Source: Robertmurraya dakarensis
Lineage (GTDB): Bacteria; Bacillota; Bacilli; Bacillales; Cytobacillaceae
Direction of reading: 5' to 3'
NCBI RefSeq assembly: GCF_900156875.1
Contig: NZ_LT707409.1
Span: 3,156,909 to 3,220,908, forward strand
Length of the DNA: 64,000 bases
The notes below the pieces were generated by a model that was not told where the DNA came from, made no database searches, and was given only the letters and a program-made list of their open reading frames with translations. The position numbers were made by a program, and so were the translations under genes. This document shows, piece after piece, positions 43,701-51,524 of the stretch (positions are counted from its first letter, which is position 1; every line of letters begins with the position of its first letter).

Positions 43701-43839
43701 TTCGATGTTCTTTACCCTTCTCTTCGTACCAGTGATGTATACGTATTTGGATGGGCTGTCCAACCGTATGAAGAACTTTAAATGGTTTAAGCGTAAGAAG
43801 AAGAAGGTTGACGTGATTGAAGAAGATGTAACGATGTAA
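40732..43839 (+). CDS. RND-family efflux pump (AcrB/SwrC-like)
   Basis: 1035 aa from a GTG (GAGGAGGAAGAATAG ahead), full length, with 12 membrane helices in two repeats each followed by a large extracellular loop. Proton-relay region in TM4: GGLALGVGMMVDNSIVILENI with Asp-Asn in place of the AcrB Asp-Asp. TM10-12 include FIGIIMLAGIVVNNAIVLVDYI and LTTVLGMVPLGLALGEGAEAQQPLAVVIIFG. SwrC of B. subtilis, which exports surfactin, is the closest well-known relative. It works with the adaptor next to it; substrates here are unknown. Confidence 0.93.
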   Translation: MKIIETAVKRPVGLIMIFLGILALGFVSLRSLAIDLYPEIDLPIAVVATTYQGAAPEEVEKLVNEPLEGALSSIQGIDSIQSQAMANSSMVIMMFQSGTNLDNALLEVREKVDGVKSMLPESANDPSVLRFDPQQMPVMWISLTGDDPERLMNIAEDTVSPLFERSEGVASVTIEGGKTREIQVELNQALMAQYGVSTSQVIQALNSENSSGSAGSITKGSQDLQIRIDGEFESVEDIANMAIKLPSGSEITLNDIGVINDTFKDETTNAYVNQQQALVLSIMKQSDSNTIAVADGMYKAMEDAQEVLPEDVHLEMVMDTSTFIRTSISSVTQSMVLAALISIVVVFVFLRSIRSSIIIGVAIPISLISTFVMMYFSGQTLNILSMGGLALGVGMMVDNSIVILENIVKYRKEGHSILDSAIKGAKELSGAILASTLTTVVVFLPIVFLEGMASDLFRPLALSVSFSLLASLIVAITLVPMMTSKLLNKEKEFQEKKQTAFDRLFAGFENFYKKMLNFSLKHRKSTVGIVFLSMVAAVLMATQIGATFVPDSDQGQLNINVETPSGSSIEETEATVAAIEKKMEPFKDSIQMNFVSVGSSGMGMSSGSNTASFMIQMVPKAEREITTAELAKELATAVEDIPGAEITVSEASAGLGTGSPIQVSINGQDQKVLEELSQQVVWLLEDVDGLQNIETSASDTQPEIHVEVNRQVASQYGLTYQQIMSEVQLAFNGQTATRFREAGDEIDIKVILPEEQRTSISDLETMLLTTPSGATVPLSSVADLVQVQGPSVISRDNQQRQVNVTSDIEGSDIRGASLAVSEALSTMNFPDGYTYSFGGQSEDMMEAFADLAIALVFSIFLVYTVMAVQFESFLYPFVIMFSLPTAMVGISFGLFVTGVPLSVPAFIGIIMLAGIVVNNAIVLVDYINILRARGMERTEAILKAGPSRLQPILMTTLTTVLGMVPLGLALGEGAEAQQPLAVVIIFGLSISMFFTLLFVPVMYTYLDGLSNRMKNFKWFKRKKKKVDVIEEDVTM

Positions 43840-43897
43840 GGATTTATGGCTATTACAACCGAGATTAGATAGAGAGAGATTTTTATAGAGAAAAGGA

Positions 43898-43934
43898 AGA
43901 TCCTGTGGAGGTTGACTCTGCGGGGTCTTTTTTG
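43898..43934 (+). terminator. Terminator of the TetR-RND operon
   Basis: AGATCCTGTGGAG ... CTCTGCGGGGTCT followed by TTTTTTG. Confidence 0.7.
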
Positions 43935-44135
43935 TGTTTGGAGAGGGTGAGGACACACTTTAAGCCCACCAAAAGTAGGTTTATAATGTTGTTTTTTCCA
44001 TAAAATCACATATTAATGTCTAATACTTTCGTTATAGTTATGGTTTTTCCAATTATTATAATAAATTAAACTAAAAGTAGTTTTTTAGAGCTATAATAAC
44101 CATTTATTGTAACTCCCGCCCTTAAAAACCTGCGA
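43935..44135. other. 200 bp of AT-rich intergenic sequence between convergent genes
   Basis: Lies between the RND operon terminator and the SLH gene terminator. No frame, repeat or site recognised. Confidence 0.4.
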
Positions 44136-44142
44136 TCAATAT

Positions 44143-44170
44143 AAAAAGCCCCGTTCCTCAGAACAGGGCT
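44143..44170 (-). terminator. Terminator of the SLH protein gene
   Basis: On the minus strand, AGCCCTGTTCT-GAGG-AACGGGGCT followed by TTTTTAT. Confidence 0.85.
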
Positions 44171-44176
44171 CCTCTC

Positions 44177-45778
44177 TTATTGAACTTCAGCCGCTTCGAT
44201 CTCGGCTTGCATTTCTGCTTCCATTAATTCCATGAATTCTGCATAAGTGATAACATCGGCCTTATTTGGCTCAGACACCTCTACATCTCCGTTGATATTT
44301 GATTTTTTCAAATCATATAGTAAAGATAAGCCTAACTTTTCTTCTTCCATTTTAAAATCAACGTTTAAATCCATAACATCATAAACAATGTAATCATCTT
44401 CATTGATGAACACATACTCGTCAAATGCGTTAATGCTGAATGTACTGTTAAGTCCTACAAGTACTTCATCGATGTTAATTAAAGCTAGCTGCTCTTTGAA
44501 TAGCGCAACATCTTCAGCTGTTAAGCCTAATGCTTCAGCGTACTCTGGGTCTTCAAGCAATTCAACCAATTGCGGTAATGTGCTTGCGAAAAGAGTTTTT
44601 ACAAATGGCTCTAAGCTTTCATTTGTTAATTCGAATTTCACAACTGTTTCTGCATCCACATCAGATGGGACTTCAACTTCACTTGGGTCAACCACTTTAT
44701 AGTATTGGTTTGCAAAATCATCTAAGAATAGGTTGTTGATTGCTAGACCTAGTTCGTTTTGAAGGTTCATGTTCATGGTTGGAACCACTGGCTGTCCTTC
44801 AAGCTCAGCTAACTCTTCAAAATCAAACTCGATGAACTTCCCGTTGATATCTTCTGGTAATGGGAAAAGAGGACTTTGCGGTAGCTTAATCCACATTTTT
44901 TCTTCTGTCATTACCATTGGCATGTTGAATGTTGCGCCAACCTCACCTTTTAATGTCAAACCAAGGTCTGCTTCCATCACCATTGGGTCTTTCTGATATG
45001 TACCAGAAATATCAATTTGAATGTCTTCTAAAAGTGACACAAGTCCAGTTGCTTCTGGATCATTTTTCAAAGAAGCTGGTAAGTTAATACCTAGGTTCAT
45101 GTTGCCTTCGTACTCATATGTTTCGATTGCTACTTCGTTCGCATATACTTCTTTTAAGAAGTCAGCCAACGGACCGTCTTCAACATTGTCTAGTGCTCTT
45201 GCAAGGAATGTTACAAATTGTGCTCTCGTTGTTGGCTTAAACGGTTGGAACGTATGGTCTTCGTAACCTGTTGTGATTTGATAAGCTAAAATCGCATCAA
45301 TTTCCTTGTATGCATAGAAGCTCTTTTTTACATCTTTAAATGATGCTGAACCATTTCCTTCAAGTTCAAATGCGTTGGCAATGATGATCGCCATTTGCGC
45401 ACGAGTTAACGGCTTGTTCGGCTGGAACTTCCCTTTGTTACCTTGCATGATTCCCGCTTCTGTAATCGCGGCAATTTCATTGTAAGCATGGAAGTTCTTA
45501 TTAATATCTTTGTAGTCTACTGGCTTTGGATTTTCCGTGTCCAGGTCAAGGCCTCTAGCTAAAATAATCGCAGCTTGTGCTCTTGTAACGGGTTTGTTCG
45601 GACGGAATGTTCCATCGTCATACCCATTAATGACACCTTCATCGGTAAAACGGTAAATTTCTTCAGCAGCCCAGAAGTCCTTCGACACATCGGTAAATGA
45701 CTGAGCAGCGCTTGCTGTTGGAATCATTAATGCAAAAATAACTGCAAAAACGATTGCCATCAATCCTGATTTCTTCAT
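44177..45778 (-). CDS. S-layer-homology (SLH) surface protein with a lipid-carrier-like C-terminal domain
   Basis: 533 aa from the ATG at 45778 (AGAGGAGGAGAACC ahead). A signal peptide ends at ASAA. Three SLH repeats follow (about 25-205): FTDVSKDFWAAEEIYRFTDE, FHAYNEIAAITEAGIMQGN and FYAYKEIDAILAYQITTGY, each with (P)TRAQ.A..(L/I)AR. SLH domains bind pyruvylated wall polysaccharide. The remaining ~320 aa is a beta-rich region (DIQIDISGTYQKDPMVMEADL, MTEEKMWIKLPQ) resembling DUF6612/LolA-type folds. It lies between the RND operon and the TolC-family gene, though it reads from its own promoter. Confidence 0.88.
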   Translation of the reverse strand: MKKSGLMAIVFAVIFALMIPTASAAQSFTDVSKDFWAAEEIYRFTDEGVINGYDDGTFRPNKPVTRAQAAIILARGLDLDTENPKPVDYKDINKNFHAYNEIAAITEAGIMQGNKGKFQPNKPLTRAQMAIIIANAFELEGNGSASFKDVKKSFYAYKEIDAILAYQITTGYEDHTFQPFKPTTRAQFVTFLARALDNVEDGPLADFLKEVYANEVAIETYEYEGNMNLGINLPASLKNDPEATGLVSLLEDIQIDISGTYQKDPMVMEADLGLTLKGEVGATFNMPMVMTEEKMWIKLPQSPLFPLPEDINGKFIEFDFEELAELEGQPVVPTMNMNLQNELGLAINNLFLDDFANQYYKVVDPSEVEVPSDVDAETVVKFELTNESLEPFVKTLFASTLPQLVELLEDPEYAEALGLTAEDVALFKEQLALINIDEVLVGLNSTFSINAFDEYVFINEDDYIVYDVMDLNVDFKMEEEKLGLSLLYDLKKSNINGDVEVSEPNKADVITYAEFMELMEAEMQAEIEAAEVQ

Positions 45779-46063
45779 GGTTCTCCTCCTCTTTACTAAG
45801 TAATCCTCAATAACCCTATTCATTTAATATTAGGAAAATGCTAGAAAAATAGAATTCTAGTTATTATTTTCCATTTATGGGATATTCCATAGAAAATTAT
45901 AGCATTCTCTAGGCTATTTTGAATGTGAAAAGCAGTCTTTTTTTGGAAAATAGTATTTAACTCCTATATTTTTCCCCTAATATGGCTTTTTAATTACTAT
46001 TTTTGTAGGGGAAACTGTAAAAGGTGAGCAGGATTTTCATGTACCTGCCCACCTCTCTAGTTA

Positions 46064-47398
46064 TTATGCACCTGTCTGAATGACCCCTGCTTCAAGCATT
46101 TCAACTTGCTTTGTTAGCAAGAAGTAAGATTGCTTCGCACCTTCATAAGCGATTCTTGCCTGGTCTACCGATGTTGATGCCAATTCGTAATTAATACGTG
46201 AAATCAGCCCTAGTTCATACTGCTTTCGTAAAATCTCGTAATCTTCTTTTGCATATTGATAATCAAGCTCAGCATCTTCTAAAGCCTGGTACCCGACTGC
46301 TACGTCATGGTATAGGGTGCGGATGGCTTCTTCGAGATCAAGTTTGAGTTGTACTAATTTTTCCTTTTCTAGTTCAACATTAAGGTCTTGCTCTGTTTTT
46401 TGAAATGAAGTAGAATCGTCATCCTCGTATACTTGGTCGCGCGTATACTCAGCCAGTGAGATCGTTTCTAATTGCTTTTTGTAGACAAATGAATTTTCTA
46501 CAAGTTCACTAGTTTCTGTTTCTTGTTCTAGTAATTCAAGGTTATCTAGTTCCATGGGTTCAAGCTCGAAGGCAGCATGGTAGCCAATTCCAAGGTCTAA
46601 TGTGTACTCCACCATATCCTTTGTATATTGCTCTTCGGCTTTTTTAAGATCTGTTTTCTGTCTTAATAGATCGCGTCTATTCTTATTGTAATCGTCAAGA
46701 GAGACCATCCCTAAGTCATATTGCAGCTTCAGTACAGCCATTTCTTTTTCTTTAGACTGATATGCTTGTCTTTGCAGGCCAAGCTGGTCTTTCGTCATGA
46801 GTAATTGACTGAAGTTGGCTGTTGCAGTCATTTTTACGGATTCTTCAAATTCAGCTTCGTTATAAGCGAGTGTTGCTTTACCGGATTTTAAGTTTTCAAG
46901 AGCGTCTTCTAACCCTTTGATTTTATCATCAATTAGTTCCAGCTGATTTTGAATGGCTAAACGTTCTTGAAACGTTCTGCCTCCTCCACTACTTTGCATA
47001 TCCCTAAGATCTTCTCTAGTATCCTCTAAATCTTTAATATCTCTTTCCAGGTCACGGAAGTTATGATTAGCGTCCCCATACTGACTTTCTAATATCTCAG
47101 TTTGATATTTCATTTCGATCAACATTGGACTATTGTTTAATGCACGTTCAACCGCTTCTTCCAGTGAAAGACTGTCGAGTTCCTCTAATTCCAAACCTGT
47201 GCCTTCTTCAGTGGTTTCCTCTGTAGTATCTTCTGTGGTCTCCTCATTCTCAACGTTCTCATTTTCGTTCTCGTTTTCGTTCTCAACCACTTCTTCGATT
47301 TCAGTTTCTTCCGGTTCCGTCCCATCTGCCAAAGCAGCAGTAGACATAGCCGGCATCGCTAACATAAATGCTAGCCCTAACGCAGTATATTTTTTCAT
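46064..47398 (-). CDS. TolC-family (outer-membrane-factor-like) exported protein in a monoderm
   Basis: 444 aa from the ATG at 47398 (GGAGAAGATAAT ahead). A signal peptide ending near AALADG is followed by a Glu/Asn/Thr-rich low-complexity segment (ENENENENENVENEE), then SLEEAVERALNNSPMLIEMKY, the standard opening of TolC repeats. Long coiled-coil helices follow, with paired TolC-type motifs such as LKLQYDLGMVSLDDYNKNR and LRKQYELGLISRINYELAS. TolC normally forms the outer-membrane duct of RND pumps; this cell type has no outer membrane, so its place is presumably in the wall. It shares an operator with the RND operon. Confidence 0.87.
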   Translation of the reverse strand: MKKYTALGLAFMLAMPAMSTAALADGTEPEETEIEEVVENENENENENVENEETTEDTTEETTEEGTGLELEELDSLSLEEAVERALNNSPMLIEMKYQTEILESQYGDANHNFRDLERDIKDLEDTREDLRDMQSSGGGRTFQERLAIQNQLELIDDKIKGLEDALENLKSGKATLAYNEAEFEESVKMTATANFSQLLMTKDQLGLQRQAYQSKEKEMAVLKLQYDLGMVSLDDYNKNRRDLLRQKTDLKKAEEQYTKDMVEYTLDLGIGYHAAFELEPMELDNLELLEQETETSELVENSFVYKKQLETISLAEYTRDQVYEDDDSTSFQKTEQDLNVELEKEKLVQLKLDLEEAIRTLYHDVAVGYQALEDAELDYQYAKEDYEILRKQYELGLISRINYELASTSVDQARIAYEGAKQSYFLLTKQVEMLEAGVIQTGA

Positions 47399-47473
47399 AT
47401 TATCTTCTCCTATGTAACTACCAATTGGAAAACAATATCTATCTCCAAAGGTAAATATTAGATTCATAGCATT

Positions 47474-47502
47474 ATTTTATCATATTTACCTATCCAATAA
47501 GA
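47474..47502 (-). promoter_or_regulatory. Promoter of the TolC-family gene
   Basis: On the minus strand, TTGCTT, 17 bp, TATGAT, about 80 bp upstream of the start codon. The TetR-type operator lies just upstream of the -35. Confidence 0.5.
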
Positions 47503-47510
47503 AGCAATAA

Positions 47511-47525
47511 GGATGACCAGTCAGT
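47511..47525. promoter_or_regulatory. TetR-type operator, TolC-family gene copy
   Basis: On the minus strand TGACTGACTGGTCAT, matching the RND operon site TGACCGACTGGTCGT at 13 of 15 positions. Confidence 0.65.
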
Positions 47526-47553
47526 CATTTTTTTGTGGTAAATTAAACCAAAA

Positions 47554-47650
47554 GGTACCAGGTACCGCAAAAGCGGTACCTGGTACCATCCGTGGACAGT
47601 GTCCTTTTGGAACGGACAAATGCCCCGCTTTCAGCGGGGCATTTGTTCGT
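47554..47650. repeat. GGTACC-type palindromic repeat, copy 1, with adjoining GC-rich hairpin
   Basis: GGTACCAGGTACCGC-AAAA-GCGGTACCTGGTACC is a perfect 15-bp stem (47554-47587). It is followed by CCGTGGACAGTGTCC and a second hairpin, AAATGCCCCGCT-TTC-AGCGGGGCATTT (47619-47645). The GGTACC/GTGGACAGTGTC parts recur at 53616. It lies between the lipoprotein gene end and the TolC-gene promoter. Confidence 0.8.
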
Positions 47651-47683
47651 AAGTATGTGTGGAGAATTTATATAATTTATAAT

Positions 47684-48109
47684 TTAATCTAATGTTGCTT
47701 GCTGTTGGATTTTTCCGTCTTTGACGACGATGATGTCGATGGTGTGGTCTGTGTATTCTTCTTTAATCACTGCACCGTACTTTTCGATGACTTCTTTAGC
47801 AGATAATTCCTGTTCTTCGTTTATTTCGATGTCGACGTTAACTGCTTGCTGATCTCCTCCTACAACTTGAACCATCACGCTCTCAATCCCTTTTTCTGCT
47901 TCAAGTTTCTGAGTTAAATCTTGGTCGCTTTCTAAAGTTGTATCAGACTTTTGATCATTTTCCTCTTGTTCTTTACCTTCCTCTGCCGGCGTTTCTTGTG
48001 CTGGATCTTCTTCCGCAGCGTCCTCGGCGCCGTCGTTCCCACAGCCTGAAATCATAATTAATGCCAGCAAAGCCACCAACATCATCATCCATTTATTCTT
48101 ATGTAACAT
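47684..48109 (-). CDS. Lipoprotein of unknown function
   Basis: 141 aa from the ATG at 48109 (AGAGGATATGAG ahead); an upstream in-frame start (48163) would spoil the signal peptide. Signal KWMMMLVALLALIM with lipobox ISGC, then an acidic linker (about 25-65, rich in Glu, Asp, Ala), then a compact alpha/beta domain (VMVQVVGGDQQAVNVDIEIN ... AKEVIEKYGAVIKEEY ... IDIIVVKDGKI). This resembles small Bacillus spore or membrane lipoproteins in layout, but I recognise no family. A TTGATCAA palindrome lies 150 bp upstream. Confidence 0.7.
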   Translation of the reverse strand: MLHKNKWMMMLVALLALIMISGCGNDGAEDAAEEDPAQETPAEEGKEQEENDQKSDTTLESDQDLTQKLEAEKGIESVMVQVVGGDQQAVNVDIEINEEQELSAKEVIEKYGAVIKEEYTDHTIDIIVVKDGKIQQQATLD

Positions 48110-48260
48110 CTCATATCCTCTTTTCTTCCAATTTTTGTGCAACTCTAGATTGGATTTTAGCAAAGGAGCTGGTTGAAGTAAAGAGACTACTTGCCTCTTA
48201 AAGAGGACCTATGAAGAAGGTTGGGGGGCTTTTGGCCAGCCTAAAATACGAACATAGCCC

Positions 48261-48283
48261 TTGATCAAACGATTGATCAAACT
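48261..48283. promoter_or_regulatory. TTGATCAA palindrome, copy 1 (upstream of the lipoprotein gene)
   Basis: TTGATCAAACGATTGATCAA: TTGATCAA and its complement around ACGA. An identical site lies at 59092. No T-tract of a terminator follows. Confidence 0.6.
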
Positions 48284-48351
48284 AAAAATACTTCGGAATA
48301 TACCCTTTTCTTTACCCAATGGTCATACCATTCAAACCTCGATCTAACAAT

Positions 48352-48390
48352 AAAAAAGAGCTATCCACGTTTTATGGTCAGCCCTCTTTT
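48352..48390 (-). terminator. Terminator of the Spo0E-like gene
   Basis: On the minus strand, AGAGGGCTGACCAT ... GTGGATAGCTCT followed by TTTTTTA. Confidence 0.75.
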
Positions 48391-48399
48391 GCATGTTAT

Positions 48400-48624
48400 T
48401 TAGTTTTGCGCCGATTCTTGCTCTGGTACGTAATTGTCTTGGATCAGAATCATTTTTTCATCGATGTACTCTTTGACAAGTAAATCTAACTTAATGGAAA
48501 GTGATATATAGTCTGAGCTGTTAGGCCCATGTTCTTGATAGAGTTTTTTCAAATTTTCTTTGAGATTAAAGATCTCGACTAAGAGCTTCATGTTCTCCCT
48601 TTGAATCTGTTCGTACTCTTCCAT
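48400..48624 (-). CDS. Spo0E-like aspartyl-phosphate phosphatase
   Basis: 74 aa. Two predicted helices: EQIQRENMKLLVEIFNLKEN and, after a short loop, the signature SLSIKLDLLVKEYID (about 42-56), which fits the Spo0E motif SxxLDxLxxxY. Family members dephosphorylate Spo0A~P and so delay sporulation. The N-terminal helix fits the two-helix fold. GAGGTGTAAGAAGGA lies before the ATG. Confidence 0.8.
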   Translation of the reverse strand: MEEYEQIQRENMKLLVEIFNLKENLKKLYQEHGPNSSDYISLSIKLDLLVKEYIDEKMILIQDNYVPEQESAQN

Positions 48625-48970
48625 TCCTTCTTACACCTCGTATAATGAATTTTTTGCCGATCATTTTGGAACGTATGATCACTGAACCTTTTATCATTGG
48701 TGTAAATATTAATTACTTCCAAAACCATTACGATATTATCACAACCATACGGGCAAAGAAACTATAAAGGAATAAATAGAAAGATTCTAAAAAGTCACGC
48801 AAACTACTGGTATAATAGTTTTCTTAGTGCATACCTATTTGCACAAGAGGTCGAACGTCTGATAACTAGGCAGAATGCGTAGTTTAACCGATTTTAGTTT
48901 TGCTGTGAATACTTTTTTATCATAATAGTGAGGGAAGAAGAAGTAATTTTCAGAAAAGTACCTGTGATTA
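48625..48970. other. 345-bp gap with nothing recognised but a promoter-like box
   Basis: A TATAAT box occurs near 48811 (CTGGTATAATAG) without an evident gene behind it. No repeats except the iteron-like array that starts at 48974. Confidence 0.35.
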
Positions 48971-48973
48971 GCT

Positions 48974-49075
48974 GTTTCGCGAATAAATGGTGTTGAACGA
49001 GAATATATCCGTGGTTTTCGCGAATAAAACTCATTTATCGCGATTATCTTTTGCGGAACGAGAATATCCATCGCC
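48974..49075 (+). repeat. Phased ~20.5-bp repeat array, copy A (downstream of the NERD gene)
   Basis: Units with core (T/A)CG(C/A)GAATA start at 48977, 48997, 49018, 49038 and 49058, i.e. 20, 21, 20, 20 bp apart. They alternate TCGCGAATA and ACGAGAATA types. The array is about 70% identical in the same order to 50169-50280. It ends 35 bp from the NERD stop codon. Confidence 0.8.
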
Positions 49076-49109
49076 TAAAGAGATTAACCCCGTTTCCACT
49101 ACTTTCATT

Positions 49110-50069
49110 CTACTTCTGAAAGTAGATTCTTCCCTTTTTTGTACCAGAGTAGGAGAGATTCATAGAGTTTAGTATCCGAGTCGCGGTATGTATAGAGGAT
49201 AATTGAAGAAATTCTCGGCATTGCTGGTTGGTCATCGTGGGACCTAGCAGGGAAAAGTAATCTTCAAGTGCTTCTTGATGTGCATTCTTATCAAAGCAGC
49301 CGCAAGTGGGGCAAAACCATTTCCTTTTTTCACGAACCATCTTGAAGCTTTTGCATTCCGGACAGCGCACTCCTGTTATAAGATCAGATTTTGATATTCC
49401 ATACTTTTTTAATACATCCCTATCTTCCGGAACATGACTCTTCATTAAAGTCTTCGAGAGCCTCCGCAGCATCTTATCATCAAGATGATATTGTTGATAC
49501 CTTTCGGCTAGATGTGTATACCTTTCTATAAAAATTTGACTATGAATAATATGTTCTCGAGCTTCTTTATTATTTGCGTCCGTTCTTAAGATGGTAGAGG
49601 GGTTGCTAAAAACAACTAAATAGTCTATTGGATGGGAAGGAAAGTGGTGTTTTTTTAACCAGGCCGTCAATTGAATACGATGCCATTTAGCTTGAGAGAT
49701 TGGATCCGGGAAGCATTCTTCAAGATTGTTAGCATTTCGGATTAATTGTTTGAAGGCGTCGTCAAAAAACAGAGTTCCATAGAAATTTTTACATTCAATG
49801 ATTAGTGTAAATGTAGTGGTTAGAATTAAAAAATCAATTTGAAAATGGTAATTTCCATTAGGAAGGCGGAGATTATGGAAGATGAGGCAATTCTTTTGCG
49901 GGAGAAAGTTTAAATAATAGGCAAGGGCTCGTTCCCCTTTATAGCCGGCAAGACCTTTAACTAATTCTTGTTCAATTTCTGGTCTAGCAGGATCTCTAAT
50001 TGGCAAACGCCGCAGCAGAGCTTCTGTTTTCAGTAAGGTTACTGGCTTTTCAATCTGTTTTACTATCAA
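49110..50069 (-). CDS. NERD-domain (nuclease-related) protein with zinc ribbon and C-terminal HTH
   Basis: 319 aa from a TTG (AAAGGAGTGATCAAAC ahead). The NERD domain (about 38-150) has GYKGERALAYYLNFLP, QIDFLILTTTFTLIIECKNFYGTL (the Asp and Glu-x-Lys nuclease-like residues) and SQAKWHRIQLTAWL. A zinc ribbon (CPECKSFKMVREKRKWFCPTCG, first part about 235-253) and a C-terminal HTH-like segment (LSSIHTATRILNSMNLSYSG) follow. NERD proteins are thought to act on nucleic acids and are often found on plasmids. Its gene is bracketed by identical-order repeat arrays. Confidence 0.85.
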   Translation of the reverse strand: MIVKQIEKPVTLLKTEALLRRLPIRDPARPEIEQELVKGLAGYKGERALAYYLNFLPQKNCLIFHNLRLPNGNYHFQIDFLILTTTFTLIIECKNFYGTLFFDDAFKQLIRNANNLEECFPDPISQAKWHRIQLTAWLKKHHFPSHPIDYLVVFSNPSTILRTDANNKEAREHIIHSQIFIERYTHLAERYQQYHLDDKMLRRLSKTLMKSHVPEDRDVLKKYGISKSDLITGVRCPECKSFKMVREKRKWFCPTCGCFDKNAHQEALEDYFSLLGPTMTNQQCREFLQLSSIHTATRILNSMNLSYSGTKKGRIYFQK

Positions 50070-50168
50070 GTTTGATCACTCCTTTTGCTTATTTAGTTCT
50101 GTATATATAGGGAAAGTCCTGCCTAATTTGTTAATAAAAATTTTGGTGGCAGGACACTGAATTGGGTC

Positions 50169-50285
50169 GTTTCGCGAATATATTTGTTCGAACGAGAATA
50201 AACCTGTAGTTTTCGCGAATATAAACAATTTATCGCGAATATCTCGGTAATGAACGAGAATATCTACCTCATAAACGCGAATAAT
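50169..50285 (+). repeat. Phased ~20.5-bp repeat array, copy B (upstream of the NERD gene)
   Basis: Six units with core (T/A)CG(C/A)GAATA start at 50172, 50192, 50213, 50233, 50254 and 50275, spaced 20-21 bp. It is in the same orientation and order as the copy at 48974. It lies 100-215 bp upstream of the NERD start and abuts the stop of the next gene. Confidence 0.8.
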
Positions 50286-50286
50286 T

Positions 50287-51354
50287 CTATAAACTAAGTC
50301 TTCTATTCACCCAATCTACATTAAACTCTGCATACCCATTAGACTTACCCCAGTTTTTCACCTCTTTGTGATCCGGATGGAGCTCATCCGCTAGAATACG
50401 GAGGAATTCTTCGTACCCCGCAGTGCCGCCGACATCTTCAGGAGGAGTATTTCCTTCCCCATCCAAGCAAACAGGGTGATTTTTATCAAAATCGTCGATT
50501 ATTCTTTCCACTTCGATGTCATGTTCCCAGCTATCCCCGAAATCGTAGATGTATTTGATTTTTGCAGGAAGGATTTCGCTTATTTTAAAATCATTCTCAT
50601 GCATCCTCGGTACTTTTTGCGGGAATTGAAATATAGTCGGGTCCTCCACTAAGGAAAGTTTATGGCCCGTTTCGTCATAGATATAGAACTCATGGAGATG
50701 ACTATCACTCCAGCCGAAAACTACTTGTAATGCTTCATGGAGATCAGAAAAATTCATATTCAATGGAACAATCAGTTTCCGCCAACTTTGAGTTTCCCCG
50801 AGGAGGAGATTTACCTTGAGCACGGCCGCTTGACTTTCAAAAATAGCCCCGCCATAAAAAGTCTCTAAATTTTTATACAGTTCTTCGTTCGGTGTTATGT
50901 AGTTATTCTTTCCTTGACCGGCCAGCATCTTGCTAATCTTAAGGCTCATTCCACTATTAATAAGAGAATCTGCAGACAGATATTCCTCAAAGTACTCCAC
51001 ATTTTCACATTGTTTATTCATCCTAGCCACAGTGGTCCGGTCCTTTGTTTTTGTATAAGTGATGCTCTCTGCATGTGCAATATACTGCTGAATGACCTCA
51101 TCCTTAATGCCCTCACGCTGAAAGGTTTCGCGGATGGCTTCGATAATCAATTCATCCAGCTTTTTAAAATCCTTGGCTTTCAAGCCATGAAGTACGATTG
51201 GGTAGAGGCTTTGATCATTCACAATCACGACCGTCTTTTTCCGGTTTACCGTAATCAAATTCGCATGCCAGGAAAATAGCGGATCCTCGCTTGGCTCGGT
51301 TTCCGGTTTGATTTTCAATTCATCTAGTAATTTCTTTGTACATTGCAGCAGCAT
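50287..51354 (-). CDS. Plasmid pRiA4b ORF-3-like protein with DUF6933-type N-terminus
   Basis: 355 aa from the ATG at 51354 (AGAGGTGTTAACG ahead). The N-terminal ~130 residues (LLQCTKKLLDELKI ... VVIVNDQSLYPIVLHGLKAKDF) match the DUF6933-type domain. The C-terminal part (about 185-355) has LLGETQSWRKLIVPLNMNFS, ALQVVFGWSDSHLHEFYI, KIKYIYDFGDSWEHDIEVE and PPEDVGGTAGYEEFL, the pRiA4b ORF-3/TnpR-like signature. The family is common on mobile elements and has no proven activity. Confidence 0.85.
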   Translation of the reverse strand: MLLQCTKKLLDELKIKPETEPSEDPLFSWHANLITVNRKKTVVIVNDQSLYPIVLHGLKAKDFKKLDELIIEAIRETFQREGIKDEVIQQYIAHAESITYTKTKDRTTVARMNKQCENVEYFEEYLSADSLINSGMSLKISKMLAGQGKNNYITPNEELYKNLETFYGGAIFESQAAVLKVNLLLGETQSWRKLIVPLNMNFSDLHEALQVVFGWSDSHLHEFYIYDETGHKLSLVEDPTIFQFPQKVPRMHENDFKISEILPAKIKYIYDFGDSWEHDIEVERIIDDFDKNHPVCLDGEGNTPPEDVGGTAGYEEFLRILADELHPDHKEVKNWGKSNGYAEFNVDWVNRRLSL

Positions 51355-51524
51355 CGTTAACACCTCTTTTTCTTTTATTTTACTAAAAAAGAGTGCGGGA
51401 TGATATTCATATCGACTAATGTTTAAAGTCAGTTCAATAATACTTGTTAAATGGAAAATGTTGTATAATTAGAGCTAAGATACTTAATTAGCGTAGTTGT
51501 TGAAATAGAAAAGGGGGTAATTTA

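Noticed and set aside
47133-47417. Plus-strand Ser/Phe-rich 94-codon frame
   Set aside because: Antisense of the Glu/Asn-rich low-complexity segment of the TolC-family gene.
48261-48283. TTGATCAA palindrome as a terminator
   Set aside because: The stem is AT-rich and no T-tract follows; the identical copy upstream of another gene fits an operator better.
48974-49075. CRISPR-like array
   Set aside because: The units are about 20 bp with no unique spacers between conserved repeats, and no cas genes are near.
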